Shown here one piece after another: positions 41,788 through 50,838 of a stretch of DNA of 64,000 nucleotides (within the stretch, counting starts at the first letter, position 1; each line of letters begins with the position of its first letter). The translations under genes and the position numbers were made by a program. The notes beneath the pieces were generated by a model, which did no database searches, was not told the DNA's origin, and worked only from the letters and a program-made list of their open reading frames with translations. Source of the stretch: UM-FILTER-37-12 sp964344965 (GTDB lineage: Bacteria; Patescibacteriota; Patescibacteriia; Magasanikbacterales; UBA922); contig CAYFPJ010000005.1 in assembly GCA_964344965.1 (NCBI GenBank), positions 1-64,000 of the forward strand. Direction: 5' to 3'.

Positions 41788-42900
41788 ATGCGTCTCTTTG
41801 GTCCATCTTTATCATTTCGAAATTATGACTGGCTACTTACTGTAGTTATTTTTGTTTTATCGGCGATTGGTTTGGCTTCTATATATAGTGTTGATTTATC
41901 TCTTGGAGATGAGTTGGTTTTTTTCCCCACTCAGATTATTGCACTTGTTATAGGTCTGGTTCTTTCTTTTGTTATCTCTGGTTTTCATATTGTCACTTAT
42001 CAGTCTTTATCTCGCTTGGCTTATTCTCTGTCTTTTGTGCTGTTGGTGGGAGTTTTGATTTTTGGTACCACTGTTCGTGGTACCACTGGCTGGTTTCAGG
42101 TGGCTGGCTTTTCTTTTCAGCCGGCAGAAGTGGCGAAGATCGCTCTTGTTCTTTTTCTTGCTTGGCTTATCCAAAGACATGGACAGCGTTTTGATACTTG
42201 GCAGTTTGTTTTTTCATCTGGATTGTTTACTGCTTTGCTTGTTGGTCTTATCATGTTGCAACCCGATCTAGGGTCTTCGCTTATTTTGGTTGGTATCTGG
42301 TTTGGACTTCTTCTTTTGACCGGAGTCAAGAAACGTTTTTTGTTTTTGATTGCCTTACTTGGGTTGGTTACTTTTCTTTTGAGTTGGACTTTTCTTTTTG
42401 CGGATTACCAGAAAGACAGACTTACCACATTTTTGTCTCTAGAAAGTGATCCATTAGGTGCTGGATATAATGTTTCTCAATCAATCATCGCTGTTGGGTC
42501 TGGTAATCTTTTGGGTAGAGGGCTTGGGTTTGGTTCTCAGAGTCAACTTCATTTTTTGCCAGAGGCTCAGACTGACTTTATCTTTTCTGTCTTAGCTGAG
42601 GAGCTTGGTTTTGTGGTTGTCTTTACTATTTTTACTATCTATTTTTTTGTTTTGTGGCGTTTTGTAAAAATTGCTAGACAATCTAGTGATGATTTTAGTA
42701 CATATGTGGTTTTGGGGATTGCTATTTATCTTTTTATCCAAATTGTGATTAATATTGGCGGTGCTGTCGGCATGCTTCCTGTCACAGGGGTCACTCTGCC
42801 GTTTCTTAGTTATGGAGGATCGTCTGTGATTGCCAACTTTATATTGCTTGGTATTGTCCAAAGCGCAGCCAGAAGCAGACCTTTTACAGGCCATTCTTAG
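41788..42900 (+). CDS. rodA: SEDS-family peptidoglycan polymerase RodA
   Basis: 370 residues, about ten membrane spans. Family motifs: GFSFQPAEVAKIALVLFLA, LQPDLGSSLIL, GAGYNVSQSIIAVGSGNLLGRGLGFGSQSQ in parts, LPEAQTDFIFSVLAEE (the RodA-type PExxTDFIF) and PVTGVTLPFLSYGGSSV. It polymerises lipid II glycans with a class B PBP, not seen here. The spacing of motifs favours RodA over FtsW. Confidence 0.93.
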   Translation: MRLFGPSLSFRNYDWLLTVVIFVLSAIGLASIYSVDLSLGDELVFFPTQIIALVIGLVLSFVISGFHIVTYQSLSRLAYSLSFVLLVGVLIFGTTVRGTTGWFQVAGFSFQPAEVAKIALVLFLAWLIQRHGQRFDTWQFVFSSGLFTALLVGLIMLQPDLGSSLILVGIWFGLLLLTGVKKRFLFLIALLGLVTFLLSWTFLFADYQKDRLTTFLSLESDPLGAGYNVSQSIIAVGSGNLLGRGLGFGSQSQLHFLPEAQTDFIFSVLAEELGFVVVFTIFTIYFFVLWRFVKIARQSSDDFSTYVVLGIAIYLFIQIVINIGGAVGMLPVTGVTLPFLSYGGSSVIANFILLGIVQSAARSRPFTGHS

Positions 42901-43077
42901 TTTGTATTTGGCTATCTTGTGGATGGACAATCCCTTGACTATTCTGTATAATTGTGATATATTCCTCCTGCATAAAAAAGGGCTTGATTCTATATTTTAT
43001 GCAGCTTACATGCTTTTATGCACCCTAGTGATAAGAACAAAGCGCATCATAGTCAGTTATTGGAAGGTTTGAAGCTG

Positions 43078-43380
43078 ATGAGAGAGTGTCCGATGTGTAA
43101 AAATGAATACAAGTTTGATCGTTTTTCTGTTTTGGATGAATATAATGGTGTCCATTTGGTTCATATTGTTTGTCCAAAATGTACTAATTCTATCTTGGCC
43201 CTGGTGACTATCTCTCAGTTTGGGATGAGCTCGGTCGGAATGGTCACTGATCTATCGGCTGAAGATGCCAGGAAGGTCTATACATTAGATGCCATAACAG
43301 ATGACGACATTTTGGATTTTCACAGCATGCTAAAAAATACACAAGTTGAAAATTTTTTATCTAAAAATATTATTTCCTAA
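43078..43380 (+). CDS. Small zinc-ribbon protein
   Basis: About 100 residues from ATG 43078; an ATG at 43018 would add 20 residues with no conserved look. Two CxxC pairs, CPMC near the N-terminus and CPKC ~30 residues later, form a zinc ribbon, followed by an alpha/beta tail with MVTDLSAEDARKV. A GGAAGG-like site is 13 bp upstream. It is 15 bp ahead of rplY and probably co-transcribed with it. Function unknown. Confidence 0.7.
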   Translation: MRECPMCKNEYKFDRFSVLDEYNGVHLVHIVCPKCTNSILALVTISQFGMSSVGMVTDLSAEDARKVYTLDAITDDDILDFHSMLKNTQVENFLSKNIIS

Positions 43381-43395
43381 TTATTTATACTAGAT

Positions 43396-44085
43396 ATGAC
43401 ATCTATTACTGCCAAGAAACGTGAGCCAGGTAATGCTGCTAGCGTCCGATCTGCCGGTCTTATTCCTGGAGTCTTGTATGGTCCAGAGATTGATTCTGTC
43501 TCTTTATCACTTGATTACAATACTTTTGACAAGCTCTACACCAAAGCTGGAGAGTCTACCCTAATCGATCTTTCTGTAGAAGGCCAAAAAGAACCGATAA
43601 AAGTATTGATCCAAGATGTGGAGCGTGATCCTATTAGACAAATTTTTACTCACATTGATTTTCGTCAGATTAAGATGGGAGAAGAGATGACAGCTACTGT
43701 CAGTCTTAATTTTGTCGGCGAAGCACCTGCTGTCAAGACTCTTGGTGGTACTCTTAGCACCTCTATGGATAGTGTCAGTGTAAGATGTTTGCCAAAAGAT
43801 TTGGTCTCACATATTGATGTAGATCTTACTAAGCTGGAAACTTTCGAAGTATCTATCAGTGTTGCTGATTTGGAATTACCATCTGGTGTCACTGTCAATG
43901 ATAATCCAGATGCTCTAGTCGTAAAAGTGGCTGCTCCTTTGACAGAAGATCAGCTTAAAGCTATGGAAGAGACTGAAACAGCAGATGTATCAGCAGTAGA
44001 AGTAGATGGTGAGAAGAAAGAGGGTGAGGACAGTGCCACTCCTGAAGAAGGTAGTGAGAAGAAAGAAGAGAAGAAAGAAGATTAG
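43396..44085 (+). CDS. rplY: 50S ribosomal protein L25, CTC type
   Basis: 5S rRNA-binding protein with the extended TL5/CTC C-terminal domain. NAASVRSAGLIPGVLYGPEID is the L25 start, here in part RSAGLIPGVLYG; IQDVERDPIRQIFTHIDFRQI and the second-domain DLELPSGVTVNDNPDALVVKV follow. A Glu/Lys/Asp-rich tail ends the 229 residues. A good terminator follows at 44107-44142. Confidence 0.93.
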   Translation: MTSITAKKREPGNAASVRSAGLIPGVLYGPEIDSVSLSLDYNTFDKLYTKAGESTLIDLSVEGQKEPIKVLIQDVERDPIRQIFTHIDFRQIKMGEEMTATVSLNFVGEAPAVKTLGGTLSTSMDSVSVRCLPKDLVSHIDVDLTKLETFEVSISVADLELPSGVTVNDNPDALVVKVAAPLTEDQLKAMEETETADVSAVEVDGEKKEGEDSATPEEGSEKKEEKKED

Positions 44086-44106
44086 CCTTTCAAATAAAAA
44101 GTTTTC

Positions 44107-44142
44107 AAAAATCGCTCTACATGAATAAGGGCGATTTTTTTG
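44107..44142 (+). terminator. rplY terminator
   Basis: AAAAATCGC and GCGATTTTTTT hairpin ~20 bp after the rplY stop. Confidence 0.85.
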
Positions 44143-44159
44143 TATCATGGATAATCCAC

Positions 44160-44188
44160 TTGATGGTATTGGATTTTAGTTGTATTAT
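44160..44188 (+). promoter_or_regulatory. Promoter of DUF3048 gene
   Basis: TTGATG (44160-44165), 17-bp spacer, TATTAT (44183-44188), 9 bp before the ATG, so the mRNA would have almost no leader. Confidence 0.65.
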
Positions 44189-44196
44189 GTTGGCAT

Positions 44197-45300
44197 ATGA
44201 AAAATAAAATTGTGAGTTTTTTGGAAAGTTTAAAACAAGACAATGTGAAAATGATGTATGTGGCAGCGGCCTTTATTTTTTTATTTGCAATTATTATTCT
44301 TGGTTTTATTGGAAAGCATTTTGTGGGTGAGACATCTGAAAATTATGAACCCAAAGAAGATTCTTTTGTGGAAAAAAAAGAAGATAAAAAAGATTGCAGC
44401 TTCAAAAGAATTATTGATGGTGTCTGTGTAAATTCTTCTACAGATGTTGCACCAGATTTGGTCGCTGTGATGGTCGAAAATCACCCTGAAGCTCGTCCTC
44501 AGTCTGGATTGAGTGAGGCTAGTATAGTGTATGAAGCACCAGTAGAAGCCAACTATTCTCGTTTTATGCTTGTCTATCCTCTTGGACAGGAGGTTTTGAA
44601 GGTTGGGCCGGTGCGCAGTGCTCGTCCTTACTATTTGGATTGGTTAAGTGAATATAGAGGGGTGATGTATATGCATGTTGGAGGCTCTCCAGAAGCGCTT
44701 GATAAGATAAAAGAGTTTGATATTTTTAATGTCAATGAATTTTACAATGGCTGGTATTATTGGCGAAGCAAAGATCGGCATGCTCCGCATAATGTGTATA
44801 CGAATAGTGAACTATGGGAAGATGCTTTTGATAGCAATCAACTATCAACGAACTACGAACAGGAGAATCTAGATGGTTGGAAATTTGGTGAGATGGAAGA
44901 GTGTGAGGTGGGTTGTGTGAATGAGATTACGGTGTCATTTTTACCACCAACTTACGAAGCTGTTTGGAAATACAATTCTTCGACCAGCAAATATGCTCGC
45001 CATCAGATGGGCTATCCGCATACTGATAAGGATGGCACCCTGATTGAAGCAGACACTATCATCGTGCAGTATGTCGAGACTGAAATTATTGATGATATCG
45101 GAAGGATATCAATGGAGACGATTGGATCTGGAGATGTGATCGTATTCCGTAATGGGTCTAAAATAGAAGGTGAATGGAGTAAGAGCTCACGTGAGGACAG
45201 GACTAAATTTTTTGATGTCGATGGGAATGAGATTGTTCTTCAGGCTGGGAATATTTGGGTGGAAGTGATGAATCAGAGAGGTGAACTACAGTACAATTAA
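44197..45300 (+). CDS. DUF3048 (YerB-like) membrane-anchored protein
   Basis: 367 residues. One N-terminal membrane span (VAAAFIFLFAIIILGFIG) anchors an outer region. The DUF3048 core is clear: AVMVENHPEARPQSGLSEAS, YEAPVEANYSRFMLVY, GPVRSARPYYLDW and later SRHAPHNVYTNS-like RHAPHNVYTN. A 7-nt-periodic stretch (44838-44864) codes NQLSTNYEQEN within it. Family function is unknown; it is believed to act at the envelope. Confidence 0.88.
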   Translation: MKNKIVSFLESLKQDNVKMMYVAAAFIFLFAIIILGFIGKHFVGETSENYEPKEDSFVEKKEDKKDCSFKRIIDGVCVNSSTDVAPDLVAVMVENHPEARPQSGLSEASIVYEAPVEANYSRFMLVYPLGQEVLKVGPVRSARPYYLDWLSEYRGVMYMHVGGSPEALDKIKEFDIFNVNEFYNGWYYWRSKDRHAPHNVYTNSELWEDAFDSNQLSTNYEQENLDGWKFGEMEECEVGCVNEITVSFLPPTYEAVWKYNSSTSKYARHQMGYPHTDKDGTLIEADTIIVQYVETEIIDDIGRISMETIGSGDVIVFRNGSKIEGEWSKSSREDRTKFFDVDGNEIVLQAGNIWVEVMNQRGELQYN

Positions 45301-45423
45301 TTATTAAAACCCTCTATATTTTCTATTCATCATCAGTCTTTGTGTTGTGATAAATTGTTAATTCGGTATCAAGTGCTGGTTATTGCGATTATGATGAAGG
45401 AATTTTAGTTTTTTTCATAAATT

Positions 45424-46341
45424 TTATCCAAGGCATAAGTTTGTTGCCTTTTTTGTTTTTGGAGACAATTTTACTTTTACAATTCGATCGTGACCGGCTA
45501 GGTCTTTTTTTATTTCAATCGTTGCTGCGGGTAGGTACTTTTTTATTAAGGTCTTGATAGGAGTGGATTGGGAAGGGTCAATTTCGAGCAGTGTTGTAAC
45601 TTGTAACTTGTAACTTGTAACTAGTAATTTTATTTGTTTGAGGAGTTCTTCGTAGAGGGCGAGTCCCTGTTTGTCTGCAACGAGAGCTGATTTTGGTTCG
45701 TGTTGGATGCTTGACTCGTTTTCGAATTGTTGTTCGGTGAGGTATGGGAGGTTGGCGGTTATTGTCAGTGAACAGTAATCAGTGAACAGTGAGCTGTTTT
45801 TAAAAATTGGTTCGAGGAGGTTGCCGTATTTAAATGTTATATTTACGTTATTTTTCTTAGCATTTTTTTTGGCAACTTTTAGCGCGCTTTTTGATATGTC
45901 AGTGGCAAAAGTTTGCAAGTGCTCAAGTTTGCAAGTGCTCAAGTTTTTAAGAATTGCGATCGGTATACAGCTGGATCCAGTGCCCACGTCAATCAGAGTA
46001 GTTTGTTGTTCGTTGTCCGTCGATTGCAGTTTTTCCAAAACAGCATCTACCATGATTTCAGTATCCGGTCTTGGTGTCAAGGCGTGCTTGTTGACCAAAA
46101 AATCAAGCCCATAAAATTCTTTGTGTCCGGTGAGATATGCTACTGGCACACCAGCCATTCTTTTTTTTACTAAATATTTGTATTTTATTATGTGTATTTT
46201 GCCTATTGTTTGTTCTGGATGTGCAACCAAAAATTCACGTGACTTTTTTAGCACGTGAGCGAGGAGGAGTTGGGCGTCTAAAATATTTATTTTTTTGGAT
46301 GCTTTTTTTAGGAGTTGTTTGATTGTTTTTGGTTGTAGCAT
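45424..46341 (-). CDS. prmC: Peptide chain release factor N5-glutamine methyltransferase
   Basis: Methylates the GGQ glutamine of release factors; it follows prfA directly. Start ATG 46341 (MLQPKTIKQLLKKASK). N-terminal helical domain, GVPVAYLTGHKEFYGLDF, TPRPDTEIMV, SAM motif DVGTGSSCIPIAI and the catalytic loop ITANLPYLTEQQ. The canonical NPPY is NLPY here. Four heptamer-repeat tracts are embedded in frame (45593-45627, 45774-45801, ~45913-45950, ~46001-46022), each at a loop between core elements, making the protein ~305 residues instead of ~280. Confidence 0.9.
   Translation of the reverse strand: MLQPKTIKQLLKKASKKINILDAQLLLAHVLKKSREFLVAHPEQTIGKIHIIKYKYLVKKRMAGVPVAYLTGHKEFYGLDFLVNKHALTPRPDTEIMVDAVLEKLQSTDNEQQTTLIDVGTGSSCIPIAILKNLSTCKLEHLQTFATDISKSALKVAKKNAKKNNVNITFKYGNLLEPIFKNSSLFTDYCSLTITANLPYLTEQQFENESSIQHEPKSALVADKQGLALYEELLKQIKLLVTSYKLQVTTLLEIDPSQSTPIKTLIKKYLPAATIEIKKDLAGHDRIVKVKLSPKTKKATNLCLG
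45593..45627. repeat. Heptamer repeat inside prmC
   Basis: GTAACTT-type words four to five times ((CTTGTAA)x3 then CTAGTAA). In frame it codes LLVTSYKLQVTT. The other tracts in the same gene are 45774-45801 (GTGAACA GTAATCA GTGAACA GTGAGCT), ~45913-45950 and ~46001-46022 (GTTTGTT GTTCGTT GTCCGTC). Confidence 0.85.
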
Positions 46342-46376
46342 GATATTTTTCTTTTGAAAGGAGGTGGTGGTCGACC

Positions 46377-46560
46377 GCAACCCATTCACCTGTCCTCCTT
46401 CCCGTTCGGCTAAGCTCATGACGAATCCTTAAAAAGGGAAGGAGGGACGTGCTGAAAAATTTATTTTCAAAATCAAAAGTTTGGAGAGAATTGCAAAAAG
46501 TAAAACTGTTTAGCACGTTCTCCCTCCCTTTTTAAGGGAGGGAGACAGAGGGTGGGTTGC
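46377..46560. repeat. 184-bp palindromic element
   Basis: GCAACCCATTCACCTGTCCTC at the left end (quoted one base over the arm core GCAACCCA) pairs with TGGGTTGC at the right, and AAAGGGAAGGAGGGACGTGCT pairs with AGCACGTTCTCCCTCCCTTT (arm ends only). A partial copy with the same words (GCAACCCACCACCTGTCCTC; GGGAGGAGGGACGT) is at 63441-63520. It lies between prfA and prmC. Confidence 0.8.
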
Positions 46561-46573
46561 TTTAGCACCTCTG

Positions 46574-47632
46574 TCATTGATCCATAGAAGCATAATCCGC
46601 CTCCCGCAGCTTACCAATCACACTCTCCAGATCGCCATTAAGAATAGTCCCGATATTATTCCAGCTTTCTTTAATTCGGTGATCAGTAATCCGATCTTGC
46701 GGGTAGTTGTAAGTTCTTATTTTTTCACTTCTGTCACCAGTCCCAATCTGGCTTTTTCTCGCTTCATCTTCTTTGGCTTTTCGTTCAGCCTCTTGTACTT
46801 CATAGATTCTGGCTCGCAACACTTTGAAGGCTTTATCCTTATTTTTTATTTGTGATTTTTCATCCTGGCATTGGGCTACTATCCCTGTCGGAATGTGCGT
46901 TAGTCGGACGGCAGAGTAAGTCGTGTTGACACTTTGGCCACCATTACCACTAGCACAGTAGGTATCGACGCGGACATCATTGGGTTTTATTTCTACTTCC
47001 TCTTCTTCCACTTCTGGCATTACTGCGACACTGGCTGTTGAAGTGTGGATACGACCCTGCTTTTCTGTCTCAGGAATTCTTTGGACGCGGTGGACACCCA
47101 TTTCATATTTCATATCCTTATATACATTCGAACCTGTTATTGAAAAAATAACTTCTTTGTATCCACCGATTCCAATTTGGTTTTCCGAAAGCAAAGAAGT
47201 TTTCCACCCTCGGCTGTCAGCATATTTCATATACATTCTCATCAGATCTCCGGCAAAAAGTGCTGCTTCATCACCTCCAGCTCCAGCCCGGATTTCTACG
47301 ATGACGTCTTTTTTGTCCATCGGATCTGTCGGTCTGGTGAGTATTGCCAACTCTTCATCCAATTTATTTTTACGACTTTCCAGATCTGGCAATTCTAATT
47401 CTGCCAACTCAGTCAGCTCGGCATCAGATTTGCTTTGGATTATCTCTTGATTGTCTGCAATGTTTTTTTCTATTCTTTCTAGTTCTGTAATTTTCTCTAC
47501 TGTCTCTTTTAGTTCACTATATTCTTGAGAAACTTGCTTTAATTTTTTTTGATCACCAATAACTGCAGGATCTTGGAGGTCCTGCTCGAGCTGAGAGTGT
47601 TTAGATTTTATTTCAAGGTATTTTTGTAACAT
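46574..47632 (-). CDS. prfA: Peptide chain release factor 1
   Basis: Recognises UAA/UAG. CASGNGGQSVNTTYSAVRL carries the catalytic GGQ; EIRAGAGGDEAALFAGDLMRMY, RVQRIPETEKQGRIHTST and the final NYPQDRITDHRI are typical of RF1. Length 352 is normal. It is co-directional with prmC, with a palindromic element between them. Confidence 0.95.
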   Translation of the reverse strand: MLQKYLEIKSKHSQLEQDLQDPAVIGDQKKLKQVSQEYSELKETVEKITELERIEKNIADNQEIIQSKSDAELTELAELELPDLESRKNKLDEELAILTRPTDPMDKKDVIVEIRAGAGGDEAALFAGDLMRMYMKYADSRGWKTSLLSENQIGIGGYKEVIFSITGSNVYKDMKYEMGVHRVQRIPETEKQGRIHTSTASVAVMPEVEEEEVEIKPNDVRVDTYCASGNGGQSVNTTYSAVRLTHIPTGIVAQCQDEKSQIKNKDKAFKVLRARIYEVQEAERKAKEDEARKSQIGTGDRSEKIRTYNYPQDRITDHRIKESWNNIGTILNGDLESVIGKLREADYASMDQ

Positions 47633-47651
47633 AAAATAATACGGATGAATT

Positions 47652-47724
47652 CGGATAATTCAGATTTACGGATATCGCATGTAGTATAGCGTGTTTTGTA
47701 TAATCCGTATATCTGAATTATCCG
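47652..47724. repeat. Inverted repeat upstream of prfA
   Basis: CGGATAATTCAGATTTACGG (22-bp arm 47652-47673) pairs with its complement at 47703-47724 at 21 of 22 positions, around a 29-nt loop. It has the same 7-nt-word style as other gaps. Confidence 0.85.
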
Positions 47725-47745
47725 CATGATCTAGATGATTTAAAT

Positions 47746-47780
47746 AAAAAACAGACTAAAAAATTTTAAGTCTGCTTTTA
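47746..47780 (-). terminator. rpmE terminator
   Basis: Minus-strand CAGACTT...AAGTCTG-type hairpin followed by TTTTTT, just past the rpmE stop. Confidence 0.8.
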
Positions 47781-47791
47781 ATTTTGGATAG

Positions 47792-48208
47792 CTATTTTGT
47801 TCCTTCCTCAGCTTTTGCTTCTTCAGTCTTTGCTTCTTCAACAGGGGCTGGAGTAGGAGTTTCTACTTCTTTCTTTTTATCTTCAGCAGGAGCAGCTTTT
47901 TTGGCAACCTTTTTTGGCTTTGCTGTAGCATCTATATCATCTTGTTTTTTGGCAGCTCTGGCAGCACGCTTGGCTTTCTTTCCTTTGCGAGTTGCTGCGG
48001 CAGCTTTGATTTTTTCTGCTTTTTCTTGGAATTTCTCTACACGACGAGCAGTATCAACAAATTTTTGTTTTCCAGTATAAAAAGGGTGGCACTTGTTGCA
48101 GAGCTCAACGCGGATTTCTTCTTTGGTAGATCCTACGGTGAATTTATTGCCACAGGCACAGGATACAGCAGCATCAGTATGATATGTAGGATGAATATTT
48201 TGCTTCAT
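47792..48208 (-). CDS. rpmE: 50S ribosomal protein L31 with long tail
   Basis: The first ~68 residues are L31: MKQNIHPTYHTDAAVSCACG, CNKCHPFYTGKQKFVDTARRVEKF in parts. The zinc cysteines (CACG, CNKC) are kept, so this is the C+ type. A ~70-residue Ala/Lys-rich then Glu/Pro/Ala-rich tail follows, giving 138 residues where ~70 is usual. The leader contains a full 145-bp element ending 7 nt before the ATG. Confidence 0.93.
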   Translation of the reverse strand: MKQNIHPTYHTDAAVSCACGNKFTVGSTKEEIRVELCNKCHPFYTGKQKFVDTARRVEKFQEKAEKIKAAAATRKGKKAKRAARAAKKQDDIDATAKPKKVAKKAAPAEDKKKEVETPTPAPVEEAKTEEAKAEEGTK

Positions 48209-48215
48209 AGAGTTA

Positions 48216-48360
48216 AATCTTTAAGCGGTTTTATTCCTCGATGCTTGCATCGAAAAAGTGAAAACTAACATTGGTTGAAATAAGATTTTCTGCCAATACC
48301 CCGCAGCTTGCTGCGGGGATGGCCCGATGAAGTCTTACTTAAACCAAATTTACTTTTATT
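48216..48360 (+). repeat. 145-bp dispersed element, copy 4
   Basis: Same sequence as copy 1. It lies between the rpmE promoter (48408-48436) and the rpmE ATG (48208), so its complement is transcribed as most of the rpmE 5' leader. Confidence 0.95.
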
Positions 48361-48407
48361 TTTCTTTTTCTATATAAAGATTGGACGTGCATTTGTATGC
48401 AGACGGG

Positions 48408-48436
48408 ATTATAGCAGAATGTCCTTCTGCTGTCAA
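48408..48436 (-). promoter_or_regulatory. Consensus promoter of rpmE
   Basis: Minus-strand TTGACA (48431-48436), 17-bp spacer, TATAAT (48408-48413), both boxes perfect. Confidence 0.9.
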
Positions 48437-48455
48437 TCCCCTTGGAGTGAACAGG

Positions 48456-48484
48456 TTGACTATTTGATTGATCTGTGCTATGAT
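48456..48484 (+). promoter_or_regulatory. Promoter of secG
   Basis: TTGACT (48456-48461), 17-bp spacer, TATGAT (48479-48484), divergent from the rpmE promoter. Confidence 0.8.
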
Positions 48485-48539
48485 TGCACTTGCCTTATTC
48501 TTCTGTTATACTTTTATATACTATTGACTATACAAAAAT

Positions 48540-48761
48540 ATGATCCAAATATTGACAATAATTGAAATGATTTTGGGAGTTTTACTCATCGTTGCTATTT
48601 TGCTACAGCAAAAAGGCGCCGGTTTGGGAGCTGCTTTTGGTGGTGGAGGTGGTGGTGGAGTACAGTCTACTCGCCGCGGTAGTGATCTATTTTTGTATCG
48701 AGTTACCATTGTCTTATCTCTTCTATTTTTTGGGATTGCTCTTGCTTTGGTCATTATATAA
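48540..48761 (+). CDS. secG: Preprotein translocase subunit SecG
   Basis: 73 residues with two membrane spans: IIEMILGVLLIVAILLQQ and VTIVLSLLFFGIALALVII. Between them is the SecG linker QQKGAGLGAAFGGGGGGGV with its glycine run. It leads a unit with the peptide-binding protein gene. Confidence 0.93.
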   Translation: MIQILTIIEMILGVLLIVAILLQQKGAGLGAAFGGGGGGGVQSTRRGSDLFLYRVTIVLSLLFFGIALALVII

Positions 48762-48819
48762 TGAACGACTAAAGCTAGAGCCCTATTTCTCAGTATCTTC
48801 ATTTTTATTTTAAATTTTT

Positions 48820-50838
48820 GTGATTTCTTCTTTTTTGCGACGCATAGCTTCGCAAATTAAAAAAAACTTCATTAGACCAAAAAATATTGTATCAAAAGGT
48901 CATGATGTCAGGCTTGTACAGCAAGTTAGAGGGCGTAAATTTCCCAAAATGGGGCAAATTTTGAATATCAATTCATTGTTTTCTTCTTTAGAGAAAAAAA
49001 TTTTTAGACTTAGTCTTGTTGTCTTATTGATTGGGATAGTCTGGGCTAGTAACATTGTTTTGGCCAACTATAGAGTAGAAGTGCCTGATGTAGGGGGTAC
49101 TTATACAGAGTCTGTAGTGGGTGGACCTCAATTTGTCAATCCACTTTTTTCTTCAGTCAATGATGTTGATGTAGATTTGGTCAGATTGGTATTTTCTGGA
49201 CTGATGAGATATGACCATAAGCAAAGACTGGTGCCAGATATGGCAGTAGAATACGATATCAGTGAAGATGGTAAAAATTATATTTTTTCTATCCGAGAAA
49301 ATATGGTCTGGCATGATGGCGAGACTGTCACTTCAGAAGATATTGTATTTACTATCGAGACAATCCAAAATGAATTGGTAAATAGTCCTCTGTTGCTCAG
49401 CTTCCAAGGAGTCGATGTCGTAGCACTAGATGAACATACAGTACAATTTCAATTGCAAGAAGCTTTCCCTTCATTTCTTTCTGTCTTGACAGTGGGTATT
49501 TTGCCAGAGCATGTTTGGATAGATGTGCCTGCTGAGCAGATGCGTCTTACTCAGAAGAATCTGCGTCCAGTAGGCAGTGGCCCATTCCAATTCAAGAAGA
49601 TGTCGAAAGACCAAGCTGGATATATTTTGTCCTATGAACTCTCTCGTTTTGAGGATTATTATAGACAGTCACCATTTTTGGAAGAATTTGTATTCAATTT
49701 TTATCTTGACTATGAAGGTCCAGATGGGGCTATAAGTGCCATCCGCGAACAGCGAGTCGAGGGTCTACATTTTGTGCCTTACGATCTAAGAGAGCAAGTT
49801 GCTAGGAAGCATATCAATTTACACACACTGCAGTTACCACAATATACCACTCTTTTATTTAATCAAAAAAACAAACTTGCTCTTCATTCCAAAAATGTTA
49901 GGACTGCTCTTGCTATCTCACTGGACAAGGACAGAATTTTGCGAGAAAGCTTAAATAACGAAGGGCAAGTAATCTACAGTCCAGTTTTGCCAGGCTTCCC
50001 AGGTTATAATCCAGAAATAGAAAAAACTGCATATTCTGTCGATGAGGCTAATGCTCTTCTTGATGAGACAGACTGGAAGAGAATTTCAGCTGAAGAATAT
50101 TTTGAAAAAAAGAAAACAGAATTAATAGAACAATGGAAAACAGAGCAAGAAGACTTTGTCAGTACTACTACAGAAGTGGTGGATGAGGATGAGGTCGAAA
50201 GTGAATTAGAAATTGAAGTGCCAGAAGAAATTTTGGAGCAGATTTCTTTGCAACTCGAGAGTGAGCTTGATCCTGCTCAAACTTTTTACCGCATCAACGA
50301 AGAAGATGAAGTTTTACAACTATCGCTTGTTACTAGTGAAGCCACAGAATATATTGGTAGTGCTAGATTGATTTCTGGCATGTGGCAAGAGATCGGTATT
50401 AAGACCAATTTGTCTATTGTGCACCCAAGAGATTTTTCTCAAGATGTTTTGAAAAAAAGACAATATGATGTACTTCTATATGGAATGATCGTTGGAGATG
50501 ATCCAGACCAGTATCCATTTTGGCACTCTAGCCAGATTGATTTTCCAGGTCTTAACTTGGCTCAGTATGTGAACAGAAATATAGATGAACTACTGGAGAC
50601 AGCACGTGAGACTACAGACGAAGAAGAACAAATAGAATTGTACAAAAAATTTCAAGACACATTGTTTGAAGATTTACCAGCAGTATTCCTCTACATGCCG
50701 ACCTATACTTATGCTCTAAATGAGAAAGTCCAAGGTTTCGACATTGGGCGTATTTCTCATCCTGCTGACAGATTCAACAATGTTATCCATTGGTATATGG
50801 ATACCAAGAGTAAGTGGAATTTTAGACAAGCAAAGTAA
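48820..50838 (+). CDS. Peptide/nickel-type ABC substrate-binding protein (SBP_bac_5)
   Basis: 672 residues from a GTG start. A basic cytoplasmic head (~65 residues) precedes one span (LSLVVLLIGIVWASNIVLA), so the protein is anchored rather than lipidated. The SBP family 5 core is clear: GGPQFVNPLFSSVNDVD, DLVRLVFSGLMRYD, NMVWHDGETVTSEDIVFT, RPVGSGPFQFKK and AISLDKDRILRE. An acidic insert around 440-470 (SELEIEVPEEILEQ) is not usual. No permease or ATPase genes are adjacent, so it may be a stand-alone protein. Confidence 0.9.
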   Translation: MISSFLRRIASQIKKNFIRPKNIVSKGHDVRLVQQVRGRKFPKMGQILNINSLFSSLEKKIFRLSLVVLLIGIVWASNIVLANYRVEVPDVGGTYTESVVGGPQFVNPLFSSVNDVDVDLVRLVFSGLMRYDHKQRLVPDMAVEYDISEDGKNYIFSIRENMVWHDGETVTSEDIVFTIETIQNELVNSPLLLSFQGVDVVALDEHTVQFQLQEAFPSFLSVLTVGILPEHVWIDVPAEQMRLTQKNLRPVGSGPFQFKKMSKDQAGYILSYELSRFEDYYRQSPFLEEFVFNFYLDYEGPDGAISAIREQRVEGLHFVPYDLREQVARKHINLHTLQLPQYTTLLFNQKNKLALHSKNVRTALAISLDKDRILRESLNNEGQVIYSPVLPGFPGYNPEIEKTAYSVDEANALLDETDWKRISAEEYFEKKKTELIEQWKTEQEDFVSTTTEVVDEDEVESELEIEVPEEILEQISLQLESELDPAQTFYRINEEDEVLQLSLVTSEATEYIGSARLISGMWQEIGIKTNLSIVHPRDFSQDVLKKRQYDVLLYGMIVGDDPDQYPFWHSSQIDFPGLNLAQYVNRNIDELLETARETTDEEEQIELYKKFQDTLFEDLPAVFLYMPTYTYALNEKVQGFDIGRISHPADRFNNVIHWYMDTKSKWNFRQAK

